In this document: positions 1 to 12,838 of the stretch, piece after piece | How positions within the stretch are numbered: the first letter of the stretch is position 1 | How the letters are laid out: each line of letters begins with the position of its first letter | Translations under genes and position numbers: made by a program | Notes under the pieces: generated by a model | Database searches by the model: none | The model's input: the letters and a program-made list of their open reading frames with translations, nothing else | What the model was told of the DNA's origin: nothing | DNA from: Deinococcus sp. HSC-46F16 | GTDB taxonomy: Bacteria > Deinococcota > Deinococci > Deinococcales > Deinococcaceae | Direction of reading: 5' to 3' | Assembly: GCF_024171495.1 (NCBI RefSeq) | Contig: NZ_JALJZW010000005.1 | Coordinates: 124,001 to 188,000 of the forward strand | Length of the DNA: 64,000 nt

Positions 1-180
1 CACCTCGCGGTGCTGCACTACCGCGAGTGTCTGGAGGCCGCCGAGCGCCGGGAAGACTGCCGCGCGGTGGAGTTTTTCGCCCTCAAGCTCGCCGAGTGCT
101 ACGACGCGATGGGCCTGCCCGACAAGGCCCGGCACTTCCGGGCGCTCGCCTGCACGGACGGCGGGCCGCTGCTGGGCTGA
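1..180 (+). CDS. C-terminal end of an unidentified protein (partial)
   Basis: The reading frame is open from the first base and ends at TGA 178-180, giving the last 59 residues of a protein that begins outside the window. The piece is predicted helical (contains LHYRECLEAAERRED, then FFALKLAECYDAMGLPDKAR) and looks like the end of a TPR-like helical hairpin array, although no family can be named. Codon use is GC-rich like the neighbours. The next gene starts 13 bases later on the same strand, so the two may share a transcript. Confidence 0.7.
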   Translation, partial: HLAVLHYRECLEAAERREDCRAVEFFALKLAECYDAMGLPDKARHFRALACTDGGPLLG

Positions 181-193
181 GGCTGAGCGAGTC

Positions 194-535
194 GTGCGCC
201 GCCTCCTGTCTGCCCTCCTCCTGACCCTCGTGGGAACGGCGAGTGCTGCCACCCTCCAACTTCAGCCGGGGCAAACCGGACGGCTGGGCGAGTTCACCCT
301 GACTGTGCTGCGGGTGCAGGACAGCCGTTGCCGCCCGGACGTGCAGTGCATCCAGGCGGGCGAACTGAGGGCGTCGGTGCTGGTGCGCCGGGGGGGCCGC
401 CTCGCCCTGCTGCACATGACGCTGCCGGAGCCGCGGGTCACGTCGGCCATTGACGGCTGGTATCTGCCCGTGCGGCTGCAAGAGGCGACGTTCGAGCGGC
501 TGCCGCGCCTGACCTTCACCGATAGTCAGCCCTGA
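194..535 (+). CDS. small secreted protein of unknown function
   Basis: Starts at GTG and encodes 113 residues. Residues 1-18 form a classic signal peptide (RR, then LLSALLLTLVGTASA) with a probable cut after ASA. The mature part is a short beta-rich domain with two cysteines (SRCRPDVQCIQAG) spaced for a disulfide, which fits an exported protein. It is a single domain of about 95 residues and I do not recognise the family. It follows the partial gene by 13 bases and no TAnnnT element precedes the start, so it is probably read from the upstream promoter. Confidence 0.7.
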   Translation: MRRLLSALLLTLVGTASAATLQLQPGQTGRLGEFTLTVLRVQDSRCRPDVQCIQAGELRASVLVRRGGRLALLHMTLPEPRVTSAIDGWYLPVRLQEATFERLPRLTFTDSQP

Positions 536-576
536 CACGCCGCTGATGTGCGCCTCACTAACGCCTGTCCCCGCCC

Positions 577-582
577 TATCCT
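577..582 (+). promoter_or_regulatory. leaderless-type -10 element for the 589 gene
   Basis: TATCCT ends 6 nt before the GTG at 589. In Deinococcus this spacing usually means that transcription begins at the start codon, so no Shine-Dalgarno is needed. The element also decides the choice of GTG start. Confidence 0.6.
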
Positions 583-588
583 GAGCAT

Positions 589-1065
589 GTGAACAAACTC
601 CTGATATGCGGCGGCCTGCTGGCCCTGGCTTGCGGCGTGGCGCAGGCGGCGCCGAGCACCTATTACGGCGTGCGGCTCTCGGTGGATACGCCGCTGGACT
701 TCGGCGTGGGCGTGCAGGCCACCTACGACGCCGAGCGGTACGCGCTGCGGGCGGGCGTGGATGTCCGCAGCCTGGTGGGCTACACCCTGGGCTTCGGGGC
801 AGACGCGAGTGTGCTCTTTCCGCTGGTGGGCACGCCGAACACCGCGAGCCGGGTGCAGGCCGGGGCTGGACTGGGCCTCGAGCGGCACAATGGCATCCTG
901 ACGGTGGTGCGGCCCCATCTGCTCATCAACGGAGAAGTGCGCGTGGCCCGCTCGGTCACGGCCTTCGCGGAGGGCAGCCTGGGGTACACCTTCCTGCTGC
1001 CCGGCGAGGGCGAGGGCCTGAACCTCTTTTCGCCCGGCCTGCGGGTGGGGCTGAACTTCCGCTGA
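589..1065 (+). CDS. small exported, probable outer-membrane beta-barrel protein
   Basis: 158 residues from a GTG start placed 6 nt after TATCCT. Residues 1-20 are a signal peptide ending AQA. The rest is a run of alternating amphipathic strands (YYGVRLSVDTPLDFGVGVQ, YALRAGVDVRS, VTAFAEGSLGYTFLL) ending in a terminal phenylalanine-containing strand (GLRVGLNFR), as in small 8-strand outer-membrane barrels. No sequence family is recognised. The barrel is inferred from strand pattern only. It stands alone, with 53 bases before it and aguA with its own promoter after it. Confidence 0.65.
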   Translation: MNKLLICGGLLALACGVAQAAPSTYYGVRLSVDTPLDFGVGVQATYDAERYALRAGVDVRSLVGYTLGFGADASVLFPLVGTPNTASRVQAGAGLGLERHNGILTVVRPHLLINGEVRVARSVTAFAEGSLGYTFLLPGEGEGLNLFSPGLRVGLNFR

Positions 1066-1115
1066 AGCCAGGGTCGCCCAGGCCCCCGTCACCCTGCGGC
1101 CCAGGCCGGGTCTGT

Positions 1116-1121
1116 TTTAAT
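1116..1121 (+). promoter_or_regulatory. leaderless-type -10 element for aguA
   Basis: TTTAAT lies 7 nt before the aguA ATG at 1129. One base differs from the TAnnnT pattern, but position and spacing match the other leaderless genes here. Confidence 0.5.
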
Positions 1122-1128
1122 ACCGGCC

Positions 1129-2183
<1,055 letters not shown>

Positions 2184-2187
<4 letters not shown>

Positions 2188-3329
2188 TCGTGCTGGGGGA
2201 TGGGTACGAGGCCCGCCCCGTCTCCTACGAGATTTACCGCGACGCCTGCGCCCGGCTGGAAGGCCGCATCTTCGGCGGCGGCTGGGGGTACACTTTCGGG
2301 CCGTCCGTCAAGGCCCCCGTGCCGCTGGGCGAGACGTTCCAGTGGGGCCTTTACCACGGGGACGAGCTGATCGGCTGGCATCACGCGCACCAGCGCGACG
2401 AGCGCACCATCTACATGGCCGATACGGGGCTGCTGCCCGAGCATCAGGGGCGCGGCCTCTACACTCGGCTGCTGCCGCATGTGCTGGACGTGTACCGGGA
2501 CGCCGGCTACACCCTCGTCACCAGCCACCACCGGGCGACCAACAACCGCGTGCTCGTGCCCAAGCTGCGGGCCGGGTTCTTCGTGCAGGGCCTGAATCTG
2601 TACGAGGGCGGGCTGAACGTGGCCCTCACGCTGAGTCTGGACGAGGCCTACCGGGACGCGATGCACGTTCGCAGCGGCCTCCGGCAGGCGAGCGGGGAGG
2701 CGGCGCGGCGGCTGGGCCTGGGGGAGCTGCCGGAGCAAGATTCGCCCACGCCCCCCCACCTCCCCCTCCCCGCCCAGGCGGGCGACGGGGTGAACCTGGG
2801 GGGCGGCTACACCCTCCACCCCGTGCCGGAGACGGTCTTCCGCGCGGTCTACGCCGAGCTGGAGGCCGCCGCCTACGCGACCGTCAGCTTCGACTGGCAA
2901 AGCCCCGCGCCCCTGCCGCCGCTGGCCGTGCCCCGTTATGCCTGGCTGGTCGGCTATGCAGGCGAGGTCGTGGGCTGGCAGATGTCACGGCAGTGGGACA
3001 CCCGCACCGCCTACATGGTGAACACGGCGCTGTTGCCAGGGCACCGGGGCCGGGGCGTGTACTCGCGGCTTCTGCCCACCGTGCTGGAGTTCCTGCGGGG
3101 AGAGGGCTACGCCCTCGTCCGCAGCCACCACCACGCCACCAACAATGCCGTGCTCATTCCCAAGCTGCGGGCGGGCTTCTGTCTTCAGGGAATGCAGGTG
3201 GATGAACACGGGGTCACCGCCGTGCTCGTCCACCCGTTCGACCCCGCGTACCGCGCCTATATGGATGTCCGCAGCGGGCTGGCCCGGCCGCAGGGCGAGG
3301 TCGCGCGGCGGCTGGGCCTGGGCGATTAG
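2184..3329 (+). CDS. tandem-domain GNAT acetyltransferase
   Basis: Start GTG 2184 overlaps the aguA stop (GTGA); an in-frame GTG at 2172 is possible but less likely because GGAACGGGGAG then sits as a ribosome site before 2184. The 381 residues are two copies of the same GNAT fold (about 1-180 and 200-381). Each copy has the acetyl-CoA loop: LLPEHQGRGLYTRLLPHVL and LLPGHRGRGVYSRLLPTVL, followed by near-identical ATNNxVLxPKLRAGF and RRLGLG segments. Acceptor unknown; coupling to aguA hints at a polyamine or arginine-derived substrate, but that is inference. The convergent gene behind it overlaps by 4 bases. Confidence 0.8.
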
Positions 3330-3979
3330 GCCTTGTTCGCCGGACGGTTCTTTGCCCGCTTGATGGTGGCGATTCCGGCGCCCGCATTCAGCACCTCGCC
3401 GTAGAGCGCCCACCACTGGCGGGCCGTGTCCGGGTCGCGGGTGAGGTTCTCGAAGCGGTAGTAGGCGGCGCTCCCGTCCGGCAGGACGAAGGTGGGCGTG
3501 CCGAACACGCCGATCTCCGCCGCGTCCGCGAGGTCCGCGCGGAGGCTGGCCCGCAGGCCCGCCTCGTCCTGACGGTCGGCCTCCCAGCGGTCCAGGTCCA
3601 GACCCGCGTCCCGCGCCGCCTGGACGAAGGTGGCCTCCTCCAGCGGCTGTTTCCCCTCGTGGTGGGCGCGGTACAGGGCGAGGGTGTAGGCCCACGCCTG
3701 CTCCTCGCCCTGGCGGGCGGCGGCCTGCGCGGACAGGAAGGCGGGGAGGCTGGCCTGCTGAAAGCGGTCACCCTCGCCCAGCGGCTGGTCGGTCAGCCAC
3801 CACACGGGCGCGGCCTGACCGGCGTTCTCGGGGTGATTGCCCTGGGTCAGCGAGAAGTGGCGCAGCTTGAACGTCTCGCCCTCCCCGCGCAGCACGGCGG
3901 CCAGCTCCACGCCGCGCCAGGCGTACGGGCACAGGAAATCGAAGAAAACCTCGGTGGTGCCGGAGGGGGAAGCGGTCAT
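3326..3979 (-). CDS. DsbA-fold (HCCA isomerase/FrnE-like) oxidoreductase-family protein
   Basis: 217 residues with a thioredoxin-fold start FFDFLCPYAWRGVE and the cis-proline loop GVFGTPTFVLPDG near residue 165, enclosing a helical insertion. This is the DsbA/2-hydroxychromene-2-carboxylate isomerase superfamily. Only one cysteine is in the active-site position (CPYA, not CxxC), so a simple disulfide oxidase is unlikely and a glutathione- or thiol-dependent isomerase or reductase is more plausible. No signal peptide is present. The gene lies antisense between the two agu genes, overlapping the GNAT stop by 4 bases. Confidence 0.75.
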   Translation of the reverse strand: MTASPSGTTEVFFDFLCPYAWRGVELAAVLRGEGETFKLRHFSLTQGNHPENAGQAAPVWWLTDQPLGEGDRFQQASLPAFLSAQAAARQGEEQAWAYTLALYRAHHEGKQPLEEATFVQAARDAGLDLDRWEADRQDEAGLRASLRADLADAAEIGVFGTPTFVLPDGSAAYYRFENLTRDPDTARQWWALYGEVLNAGAGIATIKRAKNRPANKA

Positions 3980-4080
3980 GCGGGCACGCTAACACGCCTT
4001 TCCAGAGTCTCCGTGAAGCCGCCGAACCCGCTGTCCTTTAGCCTGCACTGCCCTTCACCCTGCCCCGCGCCCCGGCCGGG

Positions 4081-4086
4081 TACCCT
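4081..4086 (+). promoter_or_regulatory. leaderless-type -10 element for aguB
   Basis: TACCCT ends 6 nt before the ATG at 4093; no Shine-Dalgarno is visible. Confidence 0.6.
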
Positions 4087-4092
4087 GGGGCC

Positions 4093-4986
<894 letters not shown>

Positions 4987-4997
4987 GCGCCGCGCCC

Positions 4998-5003
4998 TAC
5001 CCT
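4998..5003 (+). promoter_or_regulatory. leaderless-type -10 element for the 5010 methyltransferase
   Basis: TACCCT ends 6 nt before ATG 5010 and fixes that start, although the same frame is open much further upstream. Confidence 0.6.
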
Positions 5004-5009
5004 GGGCAG

Positions 5010-5666
5010 ATGCCCGACCGTCCCCATTCCCGCGAGTGGTATGCCCGCCTGGCCCGTGAGCTGGGCGGCTACCGCCATCCCTGGACCCGCGAGCTGGACG
5101 GTCCCGACCCCGAACTGACCTTCGACGCGCTGCTGCAAGGGCGGCTGGGGCCGGAGGTCCGGGTGCTGGAGGCGGGCTGCGGCCACGGCCCCGACGCGGC
5201 CCGCTTTGGGGGCGAGGTCGCCCGCTGGGTGGCCTACGACCGGGTGCCGGAGCTGCTCGCGCAGGCCCGCGTGCATGCTCCCCACGCCGACTTCCACCTC
5301 TGGGACGGCAAGGGCGCGGTGCCGGAGGCCCTGCGCGGCCCCTTCGACCTGATCGTGTCGCGCCGGGGGCCGACGGGCGTGATTCTGCGGCTGCCCGAAC
5401 TCGCCGCGCCGGGTGCCCGGTTCCTGTACGTGGGGCCAAAGCTGGAGGTGCCCCAGGGGCCGGAGCGCCTGCGGGCGGTGGGCTGGAACCTGCTGGGCGA
5501 GTGGCGCGTGTCCGTGCAGGCCTGGGCACCGACCCCGGAGGACTGGGCGACCCGCTGCACGTGGATGCAGGAAGAAGCGCGGCTGGGGGAATGGAACCAG
5601 CGGGCCACCCCACGCGGCCTGAGCTACCGCGAGGAGCGGTATGTGGTGCTGACCGGGGTGCCGTAA
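5010..5666 (+). CDS. class I SAM-dependent methyltransferase
   Basis: 218 residues. Motif I of the Rossmann-fold methyltransferases is clear ([18 protein letters not shown], about residues 48-65), followed by an acidic residue in AYDRVPELL at the end of strand 2 and the [15 protein letters not shown] segment at motif IV. The C-terminal third ([19 protein letters not shown]) is typical of small-molecule methyltransferases, but the substrate cannot be told. The last 43 bases overlap the end of truA on the other strand. Confidence 0.8.
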   Translation: MPDRPHSREWYARLARELGGYRHPWTRELDGPDPELTFDALLQGRLGPEVRVLEAGCGHGPDAARFGGEVARWVAYDRVPELLAQARVHAPHADFHLWDGKGAVPEALRGPFDLIVSRRGPTGVILRLPELAAPGARFLYVGPKLEVPQGPERLRAVGWNLLGEWRVSVQAWAPTPEDWATRCTWMQEEARLGEWNQRATPRGLSYREERYVVLTGVP

Positions 5667-6445
5667 CTCGCCCCGGTGAAGGTCAGCCCCTGCGCGGGCA
5701 CGTTCGCCCCTGCCCGCCTCCGCTCGCGCCCGGCGAGGATGGCGGGCACGTCCCCCGCCGCCAGCTTGCCCTGACCCACCAGGAGCAGCGTGCCCACCAG
5801 CCCCCGCACCATGTGCCGCAGGAAGCTCTCGCCCGCGACGTGGACCTCCCAGACCTGGCCGCCGTACACGGCCGGGCCGGGCCGCACCGCGAGCGCCCGC
5901 AACTCGCGCACCGTCTGACGGTCTTCCTGGGTGGCGAAGGCGGCGAAGTCGTGGGTGCCGATCAGGGGCCGGGCGGCGGCATTCATGGCGGGCACGTCCA
6001 GCGGCCCCGGCACGTGCAGGGCGCGTCCCGCCCACAGCGGATGGCGCTGGGGCGCGTGCAGCAGCCGGTAGGTGTAGCGCCGCTCGGTGCAGGAGAAGCG
6101 GGCGTGGAAGCCGGGCGGGGCCTCGCCCGCCTCCAGCACCGCCACGCTCTCCGGGAGGTGGGCGTTGAGGGCACGGGCCAGCCGCTCTGTGGGTATCCGG
6201 AAGGCTTCCGGCACGTCGATGTGCGCGGGCATCGCCTCCGCGTGGACTCCCGCATCGGTGCGGCCGGCAGCCACCGGGCGGGCGGCTTCCCCCGCTCCCA
6301 GTCGGGCGAAGGCGGCGTGGAGGGTGTCCTGCACGCTGGGGGCATGGGGCTGCGACTGCCACCCGGCGAAGCCCGAGCCGTTCCAGGCGAGCAGCAGGCG
6401 CAGCCGCCGGAAACCGGGGGGCGGGGCGTAGGGGGGGCCTGACAT
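5624..6445 (-). CDS. truA: tRNA pseudouridine(38-40) synthase
   Basis: Isomerises uridines 38-40 in the anticodon stem-loop of many tRNAs. The catalytic aspartate is in GRTDAGVHA, and other family blocks are present: [14 protein letters not shown] at the N-terminus, RRYTYRLLH, and the C-terminal [21 protein letters not shown]. The chosen start is the ATG at 6445 (MSGPPYAP...); an ATG 33 bases upstream is in frame but less family-like. Length about 273 residues, normal for bacterial TruA. It is divergent from the LysM-M23 gene. Confidence 0.93.
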   Translation of the reverse strand: MSGPPYAPPPGFRRLRLLLAWNGSGFAGWQSQPHAPSVQDTLHAAFARLGAGEAARPVAAGRTDAGVHAEAMPAHIDVPEAFRIPTERLARALNAHLPESVAVLEAGEAPPGFHARFSCTERRYTYRLLHAPQRHPLWAGRALHVPGPLDVPAMNAAARPLIGTHDFAAFATQEDRQTVRELRALAVRPGPAVYGGQVWEVHVAGESFLRHMVRGLVGTLLLVGQGKLAAGDVPAILAGRERRRAGANVPAQGLTFTGASYGTPVSTTYRSSR

Positions 6446-6500
6446 ATTTGCAAGGTAACGCGCGACAGGTTGGTTCACATCCGCAGTTCAATCCCGCCAT

Positions 6501-6506
6501 TACACT
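6501..6506 (+). promoter_or_regulatory. leaderless-type -10 element for the LysM-M23 gene
   Basis: TACACT ends 7 nt before GTG 6514, supporting this start over an ATG 66 bases further upstream. Confidence 0.6.
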
Positions 6507-6513
6507 AAGTGAC

Positions 6514-7416
6514 GTGAATCCCACTCTCATCCGGCGCTCCCGTCGTCCGGTGGTGCGGGGCCTGCTGGCCGCCGCTGCCCTCCTCTTGCCCGGCCTCCTT
6601 CCTGGGGGCACGGCGGAGGCGGCGGGGAGCTACCGGGTCAAGCCGGGAGACAACCTCACGGTGATCGCGGGGCGGGCGGGCGTGAGCATCGCCGCCCTGA
6701 AGTCGGCCAACCCGGCCCTCCGCAACGCCAACTACGTGCGGGCCGGGCAGGTGCTCAGGATTCCCGACCGGGTGCTGGCGGGGCGCACCCACCGGGTCAG
6801 GGGCGGCGAGAACCTCACCGTGATCGCGCGGCGCTACGGAGTCAGCCTCGCGCAGTTGCTGGGGGCCAATCCGGCCTACCGGGGGGGCAAGGTGCTGCGG
6901 GCGGGTGCCACCGTCCGGATTCCCCCCCGCACGGTGGCTTCGGGCCTGCGGGCGACTCCGGCCAGAACGGGCGGCGCGGTGGTGCGGGCAGCGTCAGTGC
7001 GGGTGAGCGCGGCGCCCGCCTCCTCGCGCGGGTGGCTGTGGCCGGTGGCGGGGTACGCGGGCATCAGCAGCGACTTCGGCCAGCGCATCATGGACGGCGA
7101 GCGCGAGATGCACTACGGGGTGGATATCCTCGCGCCGCACGGCTCGCCGGTCCGCGCCGCCCGCTCGGGCCGGGTGATCGAGTCGCGGGCCGACTTCAAG
7201 CGCGGCTGGGGCTGGACGGTGGTGCTGGAACATCCGGACGGCTGGATCACCCGCTACGCGCACCTCAGCGCCAACCTCGTGCGGGCGGGCGAGACGGTCG
7301 CGCAGGGGCAGGTGATCGGGCGGGTGGGCAACACCGGCCGCAGCACGGGCACGCACCTGCACTTCGGCACCTACCTGCGCTGGAATCCCAAGGACCCGCT
7401 GAGCCTGTACGAGTGA
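6514..7416 (+). CDS. LysM-containing M23 peptidoglycan endopeptidase
   Basis: Exported cell-wall enzyme of 300 residues. After a basic signal segment (RRSRRPVVRGLLAAAALLLPGLL) there are two LysM peptidoglycan-binding repeats (YRVKPGDNLTVIAGRAGVSI and HRVRGGENLTVIARRYGVSL), a basic linker, and a C-terminal M23 LytM domain. Zinc ligands are seen in MHYGVDILAP (His and Asp) and in THLHFGTYL (His-x-His). It probably cuts peptide cross-links in the thick Deinococcus peptidoglycan or activates another hydrolase. The stop overlaps the GTG of the next small gene. Confidence 0.9.
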   Translation: MNPTLIRRSRRPVVRGLLAAAALLLPGLLPGGTAEAAGSYRVKPGDNLTVIAGRAGVSIAALKSANPALRNANYVRAGQVLRIPDRVLAGRTHRVRGGENLTVIARRYGVSLAQLLGANPAYRGGKVLRAGATVRIPPRTVASGLRATPARTGGAVVRAASVRVSAAPASSRGWLWPVAGYAGISSDFGQRIMDGEREMHYGVDILAPHGSPVRAARSGRVIESRADFKRGWGWTVVLEHPDGWITRYAHLSANLVRAGETVAQGQVIGRVGNTGRSTGTHLHFGTYLRWNPKDPLSLYE

Positions 7417-7657
7417 GCGCCCCGCACCGGGTCCACTACGCCGAGGCGAAGGGAGAGGCCGCCGGACGTGCCCTCGCCGCGTGGCTGGACACGCTGCCGG
7501 GACAGCCGGGCTTTCTCGGCGCGGAACTGCTCACCAGCCCGCAGCAGCCCGGCCTCGCCCTCGTCGCCAGCCGCTGGGCGGGCGAGGTGCCGCCGCTGGC
7601 GGTGCCGGACGGCGTGCGGGCCTGGGAGTTCGAGGTGCAGCGCAGTCTGGGACCGGA

Positions 7658-7676
<19 letters not shown>
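7413..7676 (+). CDS. small protein with possible ABM-like fold
   Basis: The GTG start overlaps the upstream stop (GTGA), so the gene is translationally coupled to the M23 peptidase. It encodes 87 residues. The pattern VHYAEAKGEAAGRALAAWLDTLPGQPGF followed by AELLTSPQQPGLALVASRW resembles the first half of the dimeric alpha-beta barrel (antibiotic biosynthesis monooxygenase-like) fold, with a helix then two strands, but the similarity is weak and the active-site residues cannot be assigned. The 3' end overlaps surE by 19 bases tail to tail. Confidence 0.55.
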
Positions 7677-8443
<767 letters not shown>

Positions 8444-8450
8444 GGGCCGC

Positions 8451-8456
8451 AGGCTA
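8451..8456 (-). promoter_or_regulatory. leaderless-type -10 element for surE
   Basis: On the minus strand TAGCCT ends 7 nt before the surE ATG. Confidence 0.5.
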
Positions 8457-8673
8457 GCGCGGGGTCGGGCGCAGGGGGCGGCGCCCCGCACCTGAAGCCG
8501 TCTTTAGCGCTTTCCCTGCCAGCCCTTGAGACCGTTCAAGCTTTTTTAGGAAGCAGGAGGCAGAGATCCGCCCACGTTCCCCCGTCTGGACCGTTAACAT
8601 GAGTCTCAGCTATGCGTCTCCTAAAGCCCACCTCCCTGACCCGGCCCACCTGTGCTCAGGGGAGGCTGCGGCC

Positions 8674-9105
8674 GTGAGCCGTCCCCTGCGCCTGCTGCTC
8701 GTCGACGACAGCCTGATGGACCGCCACCTCGCCGAGGAGGTGTTCGCGGAATACGCCCACCTGTGCGAGGTCACGACGGTGGGGAGCGGGCAGGAGGCGC
8801 TGACCTACCTGCGCACTCCCGGCTCCACGCTGCCGGACGTGGTCCTGCTTGACGTGAACATGCCGGGCATGTCGGGCTTCGAGGTGCTGGAGGCCATGAA
8901 GGCCGACCCCCGGCTGGTGCAGATTCCGGTGGTGATGCTGACCACCTCCAACCACGACCACGACATCACCCGCGCGTACACCCTGCACGCGAGTTCCTAC
9001 CTGATCAAGTCGCTGAGTTTTCAGGACTTCATGGCCCAGGTCGAGGGCTTTTTGGAGTTCTGGACCCGCGCCCGGCTGACAAGCTGGCCCGACGCGGTGT
9101 CCTGA
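8674..9105 (+). CDS. single-domain response regulator (receiver only)
   Basis: Phospho-acceptor receiver domain without an output domain. LLLVDDSLMDRHLAEE has the acidic pair, VVLLDVNMPGMSGFEVL has the phosphorylated Asp, VVMLTTS has the Thr, and SSYLIKSLSF has the Lys. GTG 8674 is chosen because GGGGAGG lies 8 nt upstream and the domain begins at once; an ATG at 8599 would add 25 unconserved residues. The partner kinase is not adjacent. The Rcp1-like organisation suggests a phytochrome-type or other hybrid kinase partner, which is inference. The 230 bases between surE and this start hold the surE promoter and otherwise nothing I recognise. Confidence 0.85.
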   Translation: MSRPLRLLLVDDSLMDRHLAEEVFAEYAHLCEVTTVGSGQEALTYLRTPGSTLPDVVLLDVNMPGMSGFEVLEAMKADPRLVQIPVVMLTTSNHDHDITRAYTLHASSYLIKSLSFQDFMAQVEGFLEFWTRARLTSWPDAVS

Positions 9106-9112
9106 CAGCGGT

Positions 9113-9153
9113 GGCCGGACCAGTGGAGGGGATGGCCCTCCACTGGTCCGGCC
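9113..9153 (+). terminator. long perfect hairpin after the response regulator
   Basis: An 18-bp perfect inverted repeat, starting GGCCGGACCAGTGGAGGG, flanks a 5-nt loop just after the response regulator stop. There is no T-run, so it may be a transcript-end stabiliser or a dispersed repeat rather than a classical intrinsic terminator. Confidence 0.6.
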
Positions 9154-9283
9154 CGAGTGAAGCGAGCATCCGTCATGGAGAGCGGTCGCAGAGGAGGTGA
9201 AGGGACGCTGGTCGCCCCTTCAACGCGACGGAGCACCGCGATCGGGCGCCCGGTGCGGAGCGGAGGCGGGACCGGGCACCCCG

Positions 9284-9289
9284 TATGCT
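9284..9289 (+). promoter_or_regulatory. leaderless-type -10 element before the mrpE leader ORF
   Basis: TATGCT ends 6 nt before ATG 9296, the first codon of a 23-codon reading frame that runs into the mrpE start. Confidence 0.5.
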
Positions 9290-9295
9290 GACCGC

Positions 9296-9367
9296 ATGTC
9301 TGCCGCGTGTCCCCTCTGCCCGCCCGACCCGGCCGCCTCCTCCCCCGGCGGGAGCGGCGGGCCGTGA
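9296..9367 (+). CDS. possible 23-residue leader ORF coupled to the mrpE-like gene
   Basis: ATG 9296 lies 6 nt after TATGCT. The frame reads MSAACPLCPPDPAASS and a few glycines and stops at TGA 9365-9367, overlapping the GTG at 9364 (GTGA). Either this is a genuine leaderless leader peptide that brings ribosomes to the mrpE start by re-initiation, or the true mrpE start is the GTG at 9307. It has a CPLC motif but no recognisable domain. Confidence is low because coding potential cannot be judged for so short a frame. Confidence 0.35.
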   Translation: MSAACPLCPPDPAASSPGGSGGP

Positions 9368-9837
9368 GGGGGGCGGGGTTCAACCTGCTGCTGGGGCTGG
9401 TCTGGGCGCTCTTTCTGGGCGAGGTCAGCCTGCGGTCGCTGGCGCTGGGGTGGGCCATCGGCTTCCTGGTCCTGTTGCTGTTTCGCCGGGCGCTGGGCAC
9501 GACGGGCTACGTGCGCGGGGTCGAGGGCACGGTCGGGCTGATCCTGGCCTTTTTGGCCGAGCTGGTGCGGGCCAACCTCCACATGGCGCTGATGGCCCTG
9601 CACCCCCGCCCCCGCCTCAACCCGATGATCGTGGAGGTGCCCCTGCGCCTCACGGGCGACCTGCCGCTCACCCTGCTGGCGTCGCTGACGGGCCTGCTGC
9701 CCGGCACGGTCGCGCTGGCCTTCTCGCCCGACCGGGGCTCGCTGTACGTCCACGCGCTGGGCATGGACAGCGCCCAGGCCGCCCGCCAGAGCGTGAGGCA
9801 GATGGAGCGGCACCTGCTGCGGGTGGTGGGCGGCTAA
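9364..9837 (+). CDS. MrpE/MnhE-family cation antiporter subunit E-like protein
   Basis: About 157 residues, the usual MrpE length when GTG 9364 is used (GTG 9307 would add 19 basic residues). Two hydrophobic segments open the protein (NLLLGLVWALFLGE and LGWAIGFLVLLLF), followed by the family block LILAFLAELVRANLHMALMAL and the soluble region VPLRLTGDLPLTLLASLTGLLPGT. In other bacteria this subunit works in the multi-subunit Na+/H+ antiporter. No other mrp/mnh gene is near, so here it is an orphan whose partners must be elsewhere. Convergent with the YqhA-like gene. Confidence 0.8.
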   Translation: MRGAGFNLLLGLVWALFLGEVSLRSLALGWAIGFLVLLLFRRALGTTGYVRGVEGTVGLILAFLAELVRANLHMALMALHPRPRLNPMIVEVPLRLTGDLPLTLLASLTGLLPGTVALAFSPDRGSLYVHALGMDSAQAARQSVRQMERHLLRVVGG

Positions 9838-9854
9838 CCCTCCCCCGGTTTCCC

Positions 9855-10538
<684 letters not shown>

Positions 10539-10620
10539 CCGTTCATCTTGCGGGGTCCGGGGGCGCCGTCCTGAAGCCGCGCCAGAAGACAGCCTTCATG
10601 GAGGCCCGGGACAGAACGGA

Positions 10621-10653
10621 AGGGGGGCAGAGCCGCGTGGACTCTGCCCCCCT
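10621..10653 (-). terminator. hairpin terminator of glmS
   Basis: A 12-bp stem (AGGGGGGCAGAG against CTCTGCCCCCCT) with a 9-nt loop lies 18 bases beyond the glmS stop. GC-rich without a strong T-run, as is common in Deinococcus. Confidence 0.65.
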
Positions 10654-10670
10654 GATTCCGACCGACGGCG

Positions 10671-12491
<1,821 letters not shown>

Positions 12492-12561
12492 GGGAACTCC
12501 TCGACCTGCGCCCGGCACTCAGGCCAGGGCAGGCGGTGTCTGGGTTGGATTGAATCGCACC

Positions 12562-12719
12562 GCGCGGCCTTATCCCTGCGTCGCCGCAGAAGCTTATCGC
12601 CGCGCTTCACCGCCTGAGCGGCCGGGTAGGCCCGTGCCGGGGCCTGGAGGCATCCGCAGAACGCTTCGCTGACCTCCACCTCGTCTTCTGCCCCCGGAAA
12701 AAGGAGCAGACCTTGCGCT
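12562..12719 (-). ncRNA. glmS ribozyme (glucosamine-6-phosphate-activated self-cleaving leader)
   Basis: On the minus strand the leader of glmS carries the conserved ribozyme core. GACGAGGTGGAGG (12685-12673) is followed by GCGGATGCCTCC (12657-12646), nearly as in Bacillus. The expected scissile site is A12719/G12718 in CAGCGCAAGG. CGCA just after the cut pairs with TGCG of TCTGCGGATG, where Bacillus has CGCC with GGCG, i.e. a compensatory change. P1 (CTGCtCC...GGgGGCAG) precedes the core. P4 (GCGCGGC...GCCGCGC) with a CTGCG-GCGA-CGCAG hairpin closes the 3' side. About 70 nt separate it from the glmS ATG. Cleavage on GlcN6P binding would destabilise the mRNA. Confidence 0.88.
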
Positions 12720-12774
12720 GCCCTGTTGCTGTTTGCCCTCAGTCAGGGGAACCGGACACCAGCGGTTCGGGCCG

Positions 12775-12780
12775 AGCATA
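12775..12780 (-). promoter_or_regulatory. probable -10 element of glmS
   Basis: TATGCT on the minus strand lies about 55 nt upstream of the ribozyme cleavage site, giving a leader of roughly 280 nt. No good -35 was seen. Confidence 0.4.
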
Positions 12781-12838
12781 GCACCCGGCCCTGACGCGGG
12801 AGTGAAATGTGTACGAGCCTCACTGGAGGCTCCGCGTC

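Noticed and set aside
12768..12780. CGGCCCGAACC as the glmS ribozyme 5' end
   Set aside because: It looks like the GCGCC-GAAC motif, but the pairing partners and spacing to GACGAGG fit A12719/GCGC instead; this stretch is upstream leader with the -10.
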